DNA of 53,483 nt from Nocardia higoensis NBRC 100133 (GTDB lineage: Bacteria > Actinomycetota > Actinomycetes > Mycobacteriales > Mycobacteriaceae): the NCBI RefSeq assembly GCF_000308595.1, contig NZ_BAGA01000123.1, positions 1 to 53,483 on the forward strand, given 5' to 3'. The position numbers and the translations under genes were made by a program. A model generated the notes under the pieces. It worked only from the letters and a program-made list of their open reading frames with translations, made no database searches and was not told the origin of the DNA. Below, in pieces: positions 34,671 to 44,545 of this stretch; position 1 is the stretch's first letter; each line of letters begins with the position of its first letter.

Positions 34671-35043
34671 CTCGTGGGATCGTTGTGCGCGGCGGGCTGT
34701 GCCGCACAGTGCCAGTCTAGGTCGATGCCCGCGCTGCGCGCTGACGCATCGGAGCTCACGGATCCGCCCAGTCGACCAGCACTACCACACCGACCCGCGG
34801 TCCGGGTGGGTGATCACTGCGATTGACGGACTGTTCGCACCGGTGCATCATTCGTAATCGACGCCCTGTTCACGGGGCGTTCATCGATTGCTGGCCGATG
34901 GCTGTCCGGCTTTTGCGTGCTGTTTTCCCTGCCGCGCCCGGGCCGTCCTTCTTCGTTCCGAGCCGGCCGGAAGAACCGCACCCCCGTCGACGACGCGCTG
35001 TGCCCGCCGCACAGCGCCCTGCCGTGAGTGAGGTGAGAACGAC
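34671..35043. other. 373-bp divergent promoter region
   Basis: No credible gene. It separates the PPOX gene (leftward) from the Stealth gene (rightward). A fairly AT-richer patch lies at 34800-34930, with an imperfect inverted repeat around ACGCCC-TGTTCACG-GGGCGT (about 34860-34880). I could not fix promoter hexamers confidently. Confidence 0.45.
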
Positions 35044-36495
35044 ATGGTGTACCGACCGTCGGGAGCAAGGGGTTCGACCGGCCCCGTAGCGGGCAATCTC
35101 GCCTATTCGCAGGCAGCGGTGGCGGATCTGATCTGGTTGCGCGAGCAGCTCGCCGCCGCCGCGGTGCCCTTCCTGCTGGTGCGCGACCACGATCACCGCC
35201 TGATCCTCGCCGCCGACGCGGCGCACCGGGAGATCGCCGACCGGGTGACGGCCGCCGCCATGGCCGCCGGATTCTTCTGCGACATCGCCCCGTCCGGCGT
35301 GCTGCGCCTCGGCCGCGACCTCGATCCGGCCCACCACGTCGAGCTGGAACTGTGGGAATACCACGGCGACACGGTGTCCTGCCCGCGCCCGAACGCCCTG
35401 ACCCGCACGGTGTTCGACCTGGCCGACGTGGAGTTCACCGATATCGCCCTGTTCGACCACCGATGGCCCACGCCGGCCGGCATGTTCGCACCGCAGGCCA
35501 CCGACGTCGATTTCGACATCGACATCGTGTTCTCCTGGGTGGACGGCTCCGATCCCGAACTGCGCGCCCGCCGTGCCGGGATGATGGCGCAGGTGGTCGT
35601 CGGTGAGGGCGACGACGCCGATGCCAGAATCCGCCAGATCGACGAGTTGCGCTACGCGCTGCGCTCGGTGGACAAGAACGCGCCGTGGATCCGGCGGATC
35701 TTCATCGCCACCGATTCCCGCCCGCCCGCCTGGCTCGCCGACCATCCCAAGGTGACGATCGTGCGCGCGGTCGACCACTTCGCCGACACCTCCGGACTGC
35801 CCGTCTTCAATTCCCACGCCGTGGAGAGCCAGCTCCAGCACATCGACGGGCTCAGCGAGCATTTCCTCTACTCCAACGACGACATGTTCTTCGCCCGCCC
35901 GGTGCGGCCGTCGATGTTCTTCACCCCCGGCGGCATCAGCCGGTTCGTCGAGGCCGATCTGCGCATCGGGCCGGGCACCGGCAACGAGCGGCGCAGCGGC
36001 TACGAGAACGCGGCCAGGGTGAACCGGGCGCTGCTGGCGCAGCGGTTCGGCCACGTCATCACCCGCCATCTCGAGCACACGCCGGTCCCGTTGCGCCGCA
36101 GCGTACTCCGGGAGATGGAAGAGCAGTTCCCCGAAGATTTCGCCCGTACCAGCCACAGCCGCTTCCGCGCCGCCACCGACATCTCGGTGACCAATTCGCT
36201 CTACCACTACTACGCGCTGTTCACCGGCCGCGCGGTGCCACAGGAGGCCGCGCGCTTCCGCTATGTCGACACCACCCTGCGCAAGGGACTCGCTCTGCTC
36301 GACGAGATCGCCGAGCGCCGTGACCTGGATTTCTTCTGCCTCAACGACAGCAGCTTCCCGGAGATCACCGAATCCGAACGGGTGCGCGAGGTCTCGCGCT
36401 TCCTGTCGGACTACTTCCCGGATCCGGCGCCGTGGGAGCGGATCATCGAACCGTCTCGTCACCACCGTGTGGAGCCGACTGCCGGCGCCGCATGA
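35044..36495 (+). CDS. Stealth-family sugar-phosphate transferase
   Basis: A 483-residue protein with the Stealth conserved regions: CR1 D-I-D-I-V-F-S-W-V-D-G-S-D-P near 160; CR2 E-L-R-Y-A-L-R-S-V-D-K-N-A-P-W followed by I-F-I-A-T-D and F-L-Y-S-N-D-D-M-F-F; CR3/CR4 toward the C-terminus. The family transfers hexose-1-phosphate to glycans in capsule synthesis and includes eukaryotic GNPTAB. The N-terminal 150 residues are a separate domain. No polysaccharide genes adjoin it. GAGGTGAG precedes ATG. Its last 53 bp overlap the 3' end of the next gene in antisense. Confidence 0.88.
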   Translation: MVYRPSGARGSTGPVAGNLAYSQAAVADLIWLREQLAAAAVPFLLVRDHDHRLILAADAAHREIADRVTAAAMAAGFFCDIAPSGVLRLGRDLDPAHHVELELWEYHGDTVSCPRPNALTRTVFDLADVEFTDIALFDHRWPTPAGMFAPQATDVDFDIDIVFSWVDGSDPELRARRAGMMAQVVVGEGDDADARIRQIDELRYALRSVDKNAPWIRRIFIATDSRPPAWLADHPKVTIVRAVDHFADTSGLPVFNSHAVESQLQHIDGLSEHFLYSNDDMFFARPVRPSMFFTPGGISRFVEADLRIGPGTGNERRSGYENAARVNRALLAQRFGHVITRHLEHTPVPLRRSVLREMEEQFPEDFARTSHSRFRAATDISVTNSLYHYYALFTGRAVPQEAARFRYVDTTLRKGLALLDEIAERRDLDFFCLNDSSFPEITESERVREVSRFLSDYFPDPAPWERIIEPSRHHRVEPTAGAA

Positions 36496-37396
36496 CCTGT
36501 GGAATGCGGGCCGCCGGGGCGATCACGATACCCTCGGCGGCCAGTCGCGCTGCCGCCTGCTCCGGGGTGGCGGGCTCACCGACGGTGGCGCCCGCGTCGA
36601 TCGCCACCACCGAGTGCATGACCGTGTCCGGGTAGACGTGCACGAAGTTGAACGCCTGCGCGCCGTCGCGACCGCGTAGGCCGCCCTCGGCGACCGAGAG
36701 ATCCTGGGTGTAGCAGCTGGCCGAGGCCACCGAGACCGGGATGCCGGCGAAGGTGGCGAAGGTCGAGAAGTGCACGTGCCCGGCCAGAATGGCGCGCACG
36801 TCGGAACCCCGGAGCACCTCGGCCAGCCTGCGCTGCTCGCGTAGTTCCACGGTGACGGCCAGATCCAGCAGGCACGGCACCGGCGGATGGTGCATGGCCA
36901 GGATGGTGCCGAACGGGGCGGGCTCGGACAGCACGTCGCGCAACCAGTTCAGCTGCTCGTCGGAGATCTCGCCGTGGTGGTGGCCGGGAACCGTGGTGTC
37001 GAGCGCGATGATCCGCAGTCCATCGATGGTGTGCACCTCGTCGAGCGGCTGACCGGTCGGCTGCGCGTCGAGCAGGCGGCGGCGCAGCGTGCGCCGGTCG
37101 TCGTGATTGCCCATGACCCACACCACCGGCGCGCCGACCCGCTGCGCGAACGGCTCGACCAGAGCCCGCAGCTTGTCGTAGGCGCCCGGCTCGCCCTGGT
37201 CGACCAGGTCGCCGGTGAACACGATCGCGGTGGGCCTGATCCGGCTCGCCTCCGCGTGCGCGATCAACTCGCGCAGGCGCTGGTCGGCATCCACCGCGCC
37301 GTACAGATCACCGTCGCCGGCGATCAGATGCGTATCACTGAAATGGAACAGTATGTGGTCGGGCCGCGGATACTCCGCGACTCTGTCGATCGGCAC
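36443..37396 (-). CDS. Class III cyclic nucleotide phosphodiesterase (Rv0805 type)
   Basis: A 317-residue metallophosphoesterase. With GTG 37396 as start (GGGAGGGG upstream), the dimetal ligands fall at D21, H23, D63, N97, H169, H207 and H209, exactly the numbering I recall for M. tuberculosis Rv0805, which supports the start. Motifs: S-D-T-H, G-D, G-N-H-D-D, H-H-P-P, G-H-V-H. Rv0805 hydrolyses 2',3'- and, weakly, 3',5'-cyclic nucleotides and affects envelope permeability. Any longer reading frame upstream lacks a credible start. Confidence 0.92.
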   Translation of the reverse strand: MPIDRVAEYPRPDHILFHFSDTHLIAGDGDLYGAVDADQRLRELIAHAEASRIRPTAIVFTGDLVDQGEPGAYDKLRALVEPFAQRVGAPVVWVMGNHDDRRTLRRRLLDAQPTGQPLDEVHTIDGLRIIALDTTVPGHHHGEISDEQLNWLRDVLSEPAPFGTILAMHHPPVPCLLDLAVTVELREQRRLAEVLRGSDVRAILAGHVHFSTFATFAGIPVSVASASCYTQDLSVAEGGLRGRDGAQAFNFVHVYPDTVMHSVVAIDAGATVGEPATPEQAAARLAAEGIVIAPAARIPQVMRRRQSAPHGGDETVR

Positions 37397-37536
37397 CGGA
37401 CTGGCACCCCTCCCGGTGGCACCACCACCGTCGGCTTCGGGAATTCGACGCCAGAATATCGAAGTCCGGCCGACCGTTCTCCCCCAGGACGGTGACGAGT
37501 CGATGACCGATAGGTGATCGATATGGCCGTGGCGGG

Positions 37537-38240
<704 letters not shown>

Positions 38241-38244
<4 letters not shown>

Positions 38245-41200
38245 CGCGCGACCGTCGCCTCGGTCGCCACGCTGAGATCCACCGCGCCCTGCGCCTTTCC
38301 GTCCAGGGCGAGCAGCAGGTCGGCGATGAACTGCAGCAGCCGCACGTCGCGCACCCGATCGGCGCCGACACTGTCCTGCACCCGCGGCAACGGCAGCTGG
38401 ACGACGCCGCTGGCGGCCTTGTAGGTGGCGTTCGGATAGATGCGCGCGAGCCGCAACTGCTTGGAGTCGGGCAGGTTCAGCAGCGGGGAGATCTTCACCG
38501 TGGTGCCGGTGACGGCGATCTCGGTCACGCCGTACTCCCTGGCCAGCAGGCGCAGCTTGGCCACCGACACCAGGCGGCCGACCTCCACCGGCAACGGGCC
38601 GTAGCGGTCGACGAGTTCCTCGACCACGGCGGCCAAGCCCGAATCGTCCTGGGCGGCGGCCAGTTTGCGGTAGGCCTCCAGGCGCAGCCGGTCGCTGGCG
38701 ATGTAGTCGGGCGGGATATGCGCGTCGACCGGCAGATCGATGCGCACCTCCTTGACTTCCTCGGTGGTGATCGGCTTGCCGTCGGCGGCGGCGCGGTAGG
38801 CCTCCACGGCCTCGCCGACCAGCCGCACATACAGGTCGAAGCCGACGCCGGCGACGTGCCCGGACTGCTCGGCGCCGAGCACATTGCCCGCGCCGCGAAT
38901 CTCCAGGTCCTTCATGGCCACGGCCATGCCCGCGCCGAGATCGGAGTTCTGCGCGATGGTGGCCAGCCGGTCGTAGGCGGTCTCGGTGAGCGGCTTCTCC
39001 GGCGGGTAGAGGAAATAGGCGTAGCCGCGTTCGCGGGAGCGCCCGACCCGGCCGCGCAGCTGATGCAACTGGGAAAGCCCAAGACTGTCGGCACGCTCCA
39101 CGATCAGAGTGTTGGCATTGGAGATGTCCAATCCGGTCTCGATGATCGTCGTACACACCAGCACGTCGAATTCGCGCTCCCAGAAGCCCTGCACGGTGCG
39201 TTCGAGGGTGTCCTCGTTCATCTGGCCGTGCGCGACCACGACCCGCGCCTCGGGCACCATGTCGCGAATCCGCTTGGCCGCCTTGTCGATCGAGGACACC
39301 CGGTTGTGCACGTAGAACACCTGGCCGTCACGCAGCAGTTCGCGGCGGATGGCGGCGGTGACCTGCTTGTCGTTGTAGGCGCCGACGTAGGTGAGCACCG
39401 GGTGGCGCTCCTCCGGCGGGGTGAGGATGGTCGACATCTCGCGGATGCCCGCCAGGCTCATCTCCAGGGTGCGCGGAATCGGGGTGGCCGACATGGTGAG
39501 CACGTCGACGTGGGTGCGCAGCGCCTTGATGTGCTCCTTGTGCTCGACGCCGAAGCGCTGCTCCTCGTCGACGATCACCAGGCCGAGGTTCTTCCAGCGC
39601 ACGCCGGTCTGCAACAACCGATGCGTGCCGACCACGATGTCGACCTCACCGTCGGCCATGCCCTGCAGCACCTCGCGGGATTCGGCCGGATCGGTGAAGC
39701 GCGACAGGCCCTTCACGGTGACCGGGAAACCGGCGACGCGCTCGGAGAAGGTCTGCAGGTGCTGCTGGGCGAGCAGGGTGGTCGGCACCAGCACCACGAC
39801 CTGCTTGCCGTCCTGCACCGCCTTGAAGGCCGCGCGCACCGCGATCTCGGTCTTGCCGTAGCCGACGTCGCCGCACACGACGCGGTCCATCGGCACGGGC
39901 TTCTCCATGTCGGCCTTGACGTCGGCGATGGCGGTCATCTGGTCGACGGTCTCGGTGAAGGCGAAGGCGTCCTCCATCTCCTTCTGCCACGGGGTGTCCG
40001 GGCCGAAGGCGTGGCCGGGCGCGGCCTGGCGGGCGGCGTAGAGCTGCACCAGCTCGCCGGCGATCTCGCGGACCGCCTTGCGCGCTTTGCGTTTGGTGTT
40101 CGCCCAGTCCGAGCCGCCCAGCTTGGACAGGCTCGGCATCTCGCCGCCGACATAGCGGGAGAGCTGGTCCAGCGATTCCATCGGCACGAACAGCCGGTCG
40201 CCGGGCTGGCCGCGCTTGCTCGGCGCGTACTCGATGACCAGGTACTCCCGGCGCGCGCCGCCGACGGTGCGCTCGATCATCTCCACGAACTTGCCGATGC
40301 CGTGCTGATCGTGCACGACCATGTCGCCGGCGCTGAGAGCGAGCGGATCGACCTGGTTGCGGCGCTTGGCCGGCAGCCGCTTGCCCTCGCCGGGCGCGGT
40401 GACGCGATTGCCGGTGAGATCGGATTCGGCGACGACCACCAGATTCGCGTCGTCGAAGATCACGCCGTCGTGCAGCGAGCCGCACAGCACCCCGACCACG
40501 CCGGGCTCGGGCTCGCCGCCCGGGGCGAGCGAGGCCGCGGGCACATCGGCGTCGGCGAGCCGCTCGGAGACGCGCTGGGCGGTGCCGTGCCCGGCCACGA
40601 CCACCACGGCGCGGCCGCCGGTGGTCACATGGGCGCGCAGCGAGGCGAAGATGGTGGCGACGAGTTCCTCGGAACCGCGCGCGGTCGGCGCCTGCTGCAC
40701 CGGCAGCACCACCTCGGCCGGATCGCCGGAGGCCAGCGGGCTCAGCGACCACCAGGGCAACTCGTGCTCGAGTGCGGCCTCCGTGATCTGCGACAACGGA
40801 CGGTAGGAGGAGGCGGCGAGGTCCAGCCCGCCCGCGCCGAGCGGCGCGTCCGCGCCGAAGGAGGCCGCCGTCCAGGACGCCTCCAGGAACTCCGCGCCGG
40901 TGCGCACCAGGTCGGCCGCCCGGGTGCGGATCTTCTCCGGATCGCACAGCAGCACGTGCGTGCCCTCGGGCAGTTGCTCGGTGAGCAGCCGCAGCTCACC
41001 GGGTTGCAGCACCGGAAGCAACGCCTCCATGCCCTCCACCGGGATGCCCTCGGCCAGCTTGTCGAGCATCTCGACCAGAGCGGCATCGGCCGCGTTCTCC
41101 CTGCCGACCTCGGCGGCGCGTGCGCGCACCTGTTCGGTCAGCAGCAACTCCCGGCACGGGGTGGCGACCACGGCGCCGACCTCGACATCGGCGAGCGACC

Positions 41201-41855
41201 GCTGATCGGCGACCGAGAAGGCACGCACCTGCGTCACCTCGTCGCCCCAGAACTCCACGCGCACAGGGTGATCGGCGGTCGGCGGGAACAGATCGAGGAT
41301 GCCGCCGCGCACCGCGAACTCGCCGCGCTTGCCGACCATGTCGACGCGGGTGTAGGCGAACTCGACCAGCCGCTCCAGCAGCTCGTCGAAGTCGAGTTCC
41401 GCGCCCTCGCGCAGCACGATCGGCTCGATATCGCCCAGACCGGCCGCCATCGGCTGCATGAGCGAGCGGACCGTGGTCACCACCACCCGCAGCGGCGGGA
41501 ACTCCGGGTCCTCCGGGTGGGCCAGTCTGCGCATCACCGCCAGCCGCCTGCCCACGGTGTCCGCGCCGGGCGAGAGCCGCTCGTGCGGCAGGGTCTCCCA
41601 GGACGGGAACTGGGCCACCGTGTCGCCGAGCATCTCGGTCAGCTCCACGGTGAGATCGTCGGCCTCGCGTCCGCTCGCCGTGACCACCAGGACCGGCCGT
41701 TTCCCCGCCAGCGTCGCCGCCACGAACGACCTGGCCGCCGCGGGCGCCACCATATCGACCGACGATGTGCCGACCAGATCGGACACGGTGCGCAACGAAG
41801 CGTCGGCACCGGCGACCGCGGCCAGTCCGGCGAGTGGTGGACGAGACGTGGACAT
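38241..41855 (-). CDS. mfd: Transcription-repair coupling factor
   Basis: A 1204-residue Mfd. Domains in order: UvrB-like N-terminus (UvrA recruitment), RNA polymerase-interacting domain around V-H-D-Q-H-G-I-G-K-F, RecG-like helicase with Walker A G-D-V-G-Y-G-K-T, D-E-E-Q box, S-A-T-P-I-P-R-T, and motif VI Q-L-R-G-R-V-G-R-S, then the C-terminal TRCF domain. It removes stalled polymerase and recruits nucleotide excision repair. ATG 41855 has AGGAG 7 bases upstream; a TTG 14 codons earlier is less likely. First gene of the mfd-mazG unit. Confidence 0.97.
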
Positions 41856-42078
41856 CAACGACTCCTGAACTCGGGTCGGGCGCTCCAGCACAGCCAACCG
41901 AGTGTAATCACCGCATCCTCGCGGCGATCCTTCCGCCCCGCGGTGCGGGCGGCGACGGCGGGTGCATCGCTCGGCGCGGCCGCCACTCGCCGGCGGAATT
42001 CACGGCGGCCTGCCGCGGTTCCCAGGACAGCACCTTTCGGAGCGCGGCGGTTCGCAGCGCCGCAGAGAAGAGACGACC

Positions 42079-42633
42079 ATGGATCACAACGGAGCCGATG
42101 GCAGGCCCCCTGCCGCCACTCCCGCACAAGACGTCCGTCACGACACTTTCACTGTGACGCGGCGTTTCGACGTGCCACCCGCTTCCGTGTTCTCGGCGTT
42201 CGCGGACGAGCAGACCCGCAGACGCTGGTTCGCGCTGCCCGGCTCGAGCGTCGCCTACCGGCACGAGTTCCGCGTGGGCGGCGGAGCGGACGCGCGCAGC
42301 GTCTTCACGGTGCTCGACTCGCCGCCGGAAGAGCTGCACTACCGGTCCCACTATCTCGACATCGTGACCGATGAGCGGATCGTGTTCGTCTACGGGTCGA
42401 CCGTCGACGATGTGCTCCGGTGGACCGCACTGGCGACCGTGCTGATCGCCGACGACGACGGCGGCAGTTACCTCAGCTGGACCGAGCAGGTGGCCTTCCT
42501 CACGCGTACCGGAGACGGCAGCGCCGACCTTCCGCATCTGCGTGGCGCGACCTCGCTACGCCTCAACGGTCTCGCGTCCGTTCTGGAGCCGCACCGCGGC
42601 AGCGCGGGCGGCATGATCCGGCGGCTGCCCTAG
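42079..42633 (+). CDS. SRPBCC (AHSA1-type) domain protein
   Basis: A 184-residue START-like protein. T-V-T-R-R-F-D-V-P-P-A-S-V-F-S-A-F opens the helix-grip fold, followed by R-R-R-W-F-A-L-P-G. S-W-T-E-Q-V-A-F-L near the end is the last strand. Such proteins bind hydrophobic ligands or act as cochaperones. It is divergent from mfd and ends 4 bases inside the convergent TetR gene. Neither gene is in the M. tuberculosis mfd-glmU interval I remember. Confidence 0.8.
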   Translation: MDHNGADGRPPAATPAQDVRHDTFTVTRRFDVPPASVFSAFADEQTRRRWFALPGSSVAYRHEFRVGGGADARSVFTVLDSPPEELHYRSHYLDIVTDERIVFVYGSTVDDVLRWTALATVLIADDDGGSYLSWTEQVAFLTRTGDGSADLPHLRGATSLRLNGLASVLEPHRGSAGGMIRRLP

Positions 42634-43277
42634 GGGACGTAGCGACGCAGGCGGCGGGCGGCGAATTCGCGGAAGTAGGAGAGCTTTTCGGGGGGAACGA
42701 TGGCGGGCAGCAGGAAGTACCAGGCCCGTTCCATCCGGGCCGCCATCTGATCGATCGACTCGGTGCCCACGGCGACGATGTGGACGCCCGAGGCCACCTC
42801 GTGCAGCAGCATCCCGACCGTCGCCGGATCGAGGTCGGGCTCGAGGTCGCCCTGGGCGATGGCCCGCTCGGCGAGCAACTGGTAGGTCTCCGCCCAGGTC
42901 TTGGAGATGTTGTCGCCCTGGGCGCCCTTGTAGTCGCCGATCTGGTGGGTCAGCTTGAGCATGGCGCCGACCATCGGATCGTTCATCGACAGGTCGGCCA
43001 CGACGTAGGTGATGCCGATGCACGCTTCCAGCGCAGGCACCCTGGTGTCGAAGAATCCCTGGCAGGAGCTGATCAGTCGTTCGTTGCCCTGATCGACCAC
43101 GGCACGGGCCAGCTCTTCCTTCGAGCCGAAGTGAAAGTACAAGGCGCCCTTGGTCACATTGGACTGAGCGATGATCTCGCTGAGGCTCGCGTTGGCGTAG
43201 CCCAGCCGTAAGAAGACATCGGCAGCACCCGCGAGTACGGAATCACGGGTGATCTCCGCGCGCGCTTGCCTAACCAT
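42630..43277 (-). CDS. TetR-family regulator, gamma-butyrolactone receptor (ScbR/ArpA)-like
   Basis: A 215-residue regulator. The DNA-binding domain reads R-D-S-V-L-A-G-A-A-D-V-F-L-R-L-G-Y-A-N-A-S-L-S-E-I, then V-T-K-G-A-L-Y-F-H-F-G-S-K-E-E-L-A-R, the pattern of autoregulator receptors in which the lactone releases the repressor. The C-terminal domain has W in the A-W-Y-F-L-L-P segment. Ligand class is inferred from similarity by eye. Leu23 is encoded by TTA (43209-43211). A tandem repeat lies just upstream. No synthase (AfsA type) is in the window. Confidence 0.78.
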   Translation of the reverse strand: MVRQARAEITRDSVLAGAADVFLRLGYANASLSEIIAQSNVTKGALYFHFGSKEELARAVVDQGNERLISSCQGFFDTRVPALEACIGITYVVADLSMNDPMVGAMLKLTHQIGDYKGAQGDNISKTWAETYQLLAERAIAQGDLEPDLDPATVGMLLHEVASGVHIVAVGTESIDQMAARMERAWYFLLPAIVPPEKLSYFREFAARRLRRYVP

Positions 43278-43306
43278 CAGATCCGCCTGTCATCACTGAA
43301 TCCAGC

Positions 43307-43346
43307 CATCCTGAAGTAGACCGACATCCTGAACTAAGACCGACAT
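43307..43346 (-). repeat. Tandem direct repeat upstream of the ScbR-like gene
   Basis: CATCCTGAAGTAGACCGAC and CATCCTGAACTAAGACCGAC repeat head to tail (copy starts 43307 and 43325), each followed by CAT. They lie 30-70 bp upstream of the regulator's start. Probably an operator for this TetR protein or a partner; it does not look like a simple autoregulatory palindrome. Confidence 0.6.
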
Positions 43347-43462
43347 ACCGCCCGAACAGCACCCAGAGGTTGGGAGAACCGTACCACCAGGTAGGCGCAG
43401 GGCGACCAATTCGAGCATCCATCCGGAGATGCACTGCTATCCGCTGGTTACCACCGACCGCC

Positions 43463-44125
43463 TCAGTCCGCCGCGGATCCGGTAGGCCATTCCGAATCGA
43501 GCTGGGGATCGGACTCGAGGCCCATCAGACCGTTCCAGCACAGATTCACCAGGTGCGCGGCGACCACTTCCTTGGGCGGTTCCCGCACGTCGAGCCACCA
43601 GGTCGCGGCGGTGGAGACCATACCGACCAGCGCCTGGGCGTAGAGCGTGGCCAGAGCCGGATCGAGGTCCCGACGGCCGAAGTCGCCGGCGAGGATATGG
43701 GCGACCTCGTTGACGGCCTCGTTGAGCAGGCTGGAGTAGCGGCTCTCCTCGCCGGTACCCGTCCCGGCCTGGTCGCGGACCAGGATGCGGAAGCCGTCGG
43801 TGCGCTCCTCGATATAGGTGAGCAGCGCCAAGGCGACCTGTTCCAGGCGAACCCGCGAGCGGTTGCGGGTGAGCGAGGAGGTGATCATCTCCAGCAGCAT
43901 CGACATCTCGCGATCGACCACGACCGCGTACAAGCCCTCTTTACCGCCGAAGTGTTCGTACACCACCGGTTTGGAGACCTGCGCCCGCTGGGCGATCTCC
44001 TCCACCGAGGTCGCGTCGTACCCGCGCTCGGCGAACAGCGAACGACCGATCTCGATCAGTTGCTGACGCCGCTGGGTTCCCGTCATCCGCAGGCGCGGCG
44101 CCCGGTTCGGCTCACCCGAAGACAC
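43463..44125 (-). CDS. TetR-family regulator (Rv1019 type)
   Basis: A 220-residue TetR protein. N-terminal helix-turn-helix: G-R-S-L-F-A-E-R-G-Y-D-A-T-S-V-E-E-I-A, V-S-K-P-V-V-Y-E-H-F-G-G-K-E-G-L-Y. The C-terminal ligand domain includes W-W-L-D-V-R-E-P. Its place between mfd and glmU equals Rv1019. The GTG start has GAGGCGG upstream. Ligand unknown. It is leftward like the ScbR-like gene, 185 bp away. Confidence 0.9.
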   Translation of the reverse strand: MSSGEPNRAPRLRMTGTQRRQQLIEIGRSLFAERGYDATSVEEIAQRAQVSKPVVYEHFGGKEGLYAVVVDREMSMLLEMITSSLTRNRSRVRLEQVALALLTYIEERTDGFRILVRDQAGTGTGEESRYSSLLNEAVNEVAHILAGDFGRRDLDPALATLYAQALVGMVSTAATWWLDVREPPKEVVAAHLVNLCWNGLMGLESDPQLDSEWPTGSAAD

Positions 44126-44384
44126 TGGTCCGCCTCTCGCGTCTCATGACCGGACGGCGAGGTCACCGGTCCCGATCGCCACTCACGCACCGGGGAGCGA
44201 TGCGGCACATACCCCCGGCGCCTCGGTGTCGACCCTACCGTCCGGTATGCGGCGCGTCGGGCCACCCCGCCGCTGGACGGCGATCCGACCGTGCGGCGGT
44301 TCGACTCGGGACGGGGTCTCGTGCGAGTATTTCACTCGTGCCGAGGCACAGCGGCGGGCTCGCCAGCATCCGCCGGTGCGACGG

Positions 44385-44455
44385 TCCGCCGTGGTGTAAT
44401 GGCAGCACCTCTGATTTTGGTTCAGATAGTTCAGGTTCGAGTCCTGGCGGCGGAG
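44385..44455 (+). tRNA. tRNA-Gln (UUG)
   Basis: A 71-nt cloverleaf: acceptor TCCGCCG/CGGCGGA, anticodon stem TCTGA/TCAGA with loop TTTTGGT (anticodon TTG), T arm with GGTTCGAGTCC, discriminator G. CCA is not encoded. It lies 90 bp upstream of glmU on the same strand. Confidence 0.95.
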
Positions 44456-44545
44456 CACACCGGCACCGTGACTATCGTCGGCCCCGCACATCGCTGACCA
44501 CGCACGTCACATGCAAGTTCGAGGACAGGCGCCCGAGGGAGATCC

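Noticed and set aside
38718..42374. 1218-codon plus-strand frame opposite mfd
   Set aside because: Exact mirror of a housekeeping gene; His/Arg/Gly-rich with no motif.
43262..43277. GCCTAACC near the start of the ScbR-like gene as a third iron box
   Set aside because: It only matches half the IdeR consensus and lies in the first codons of the gene.
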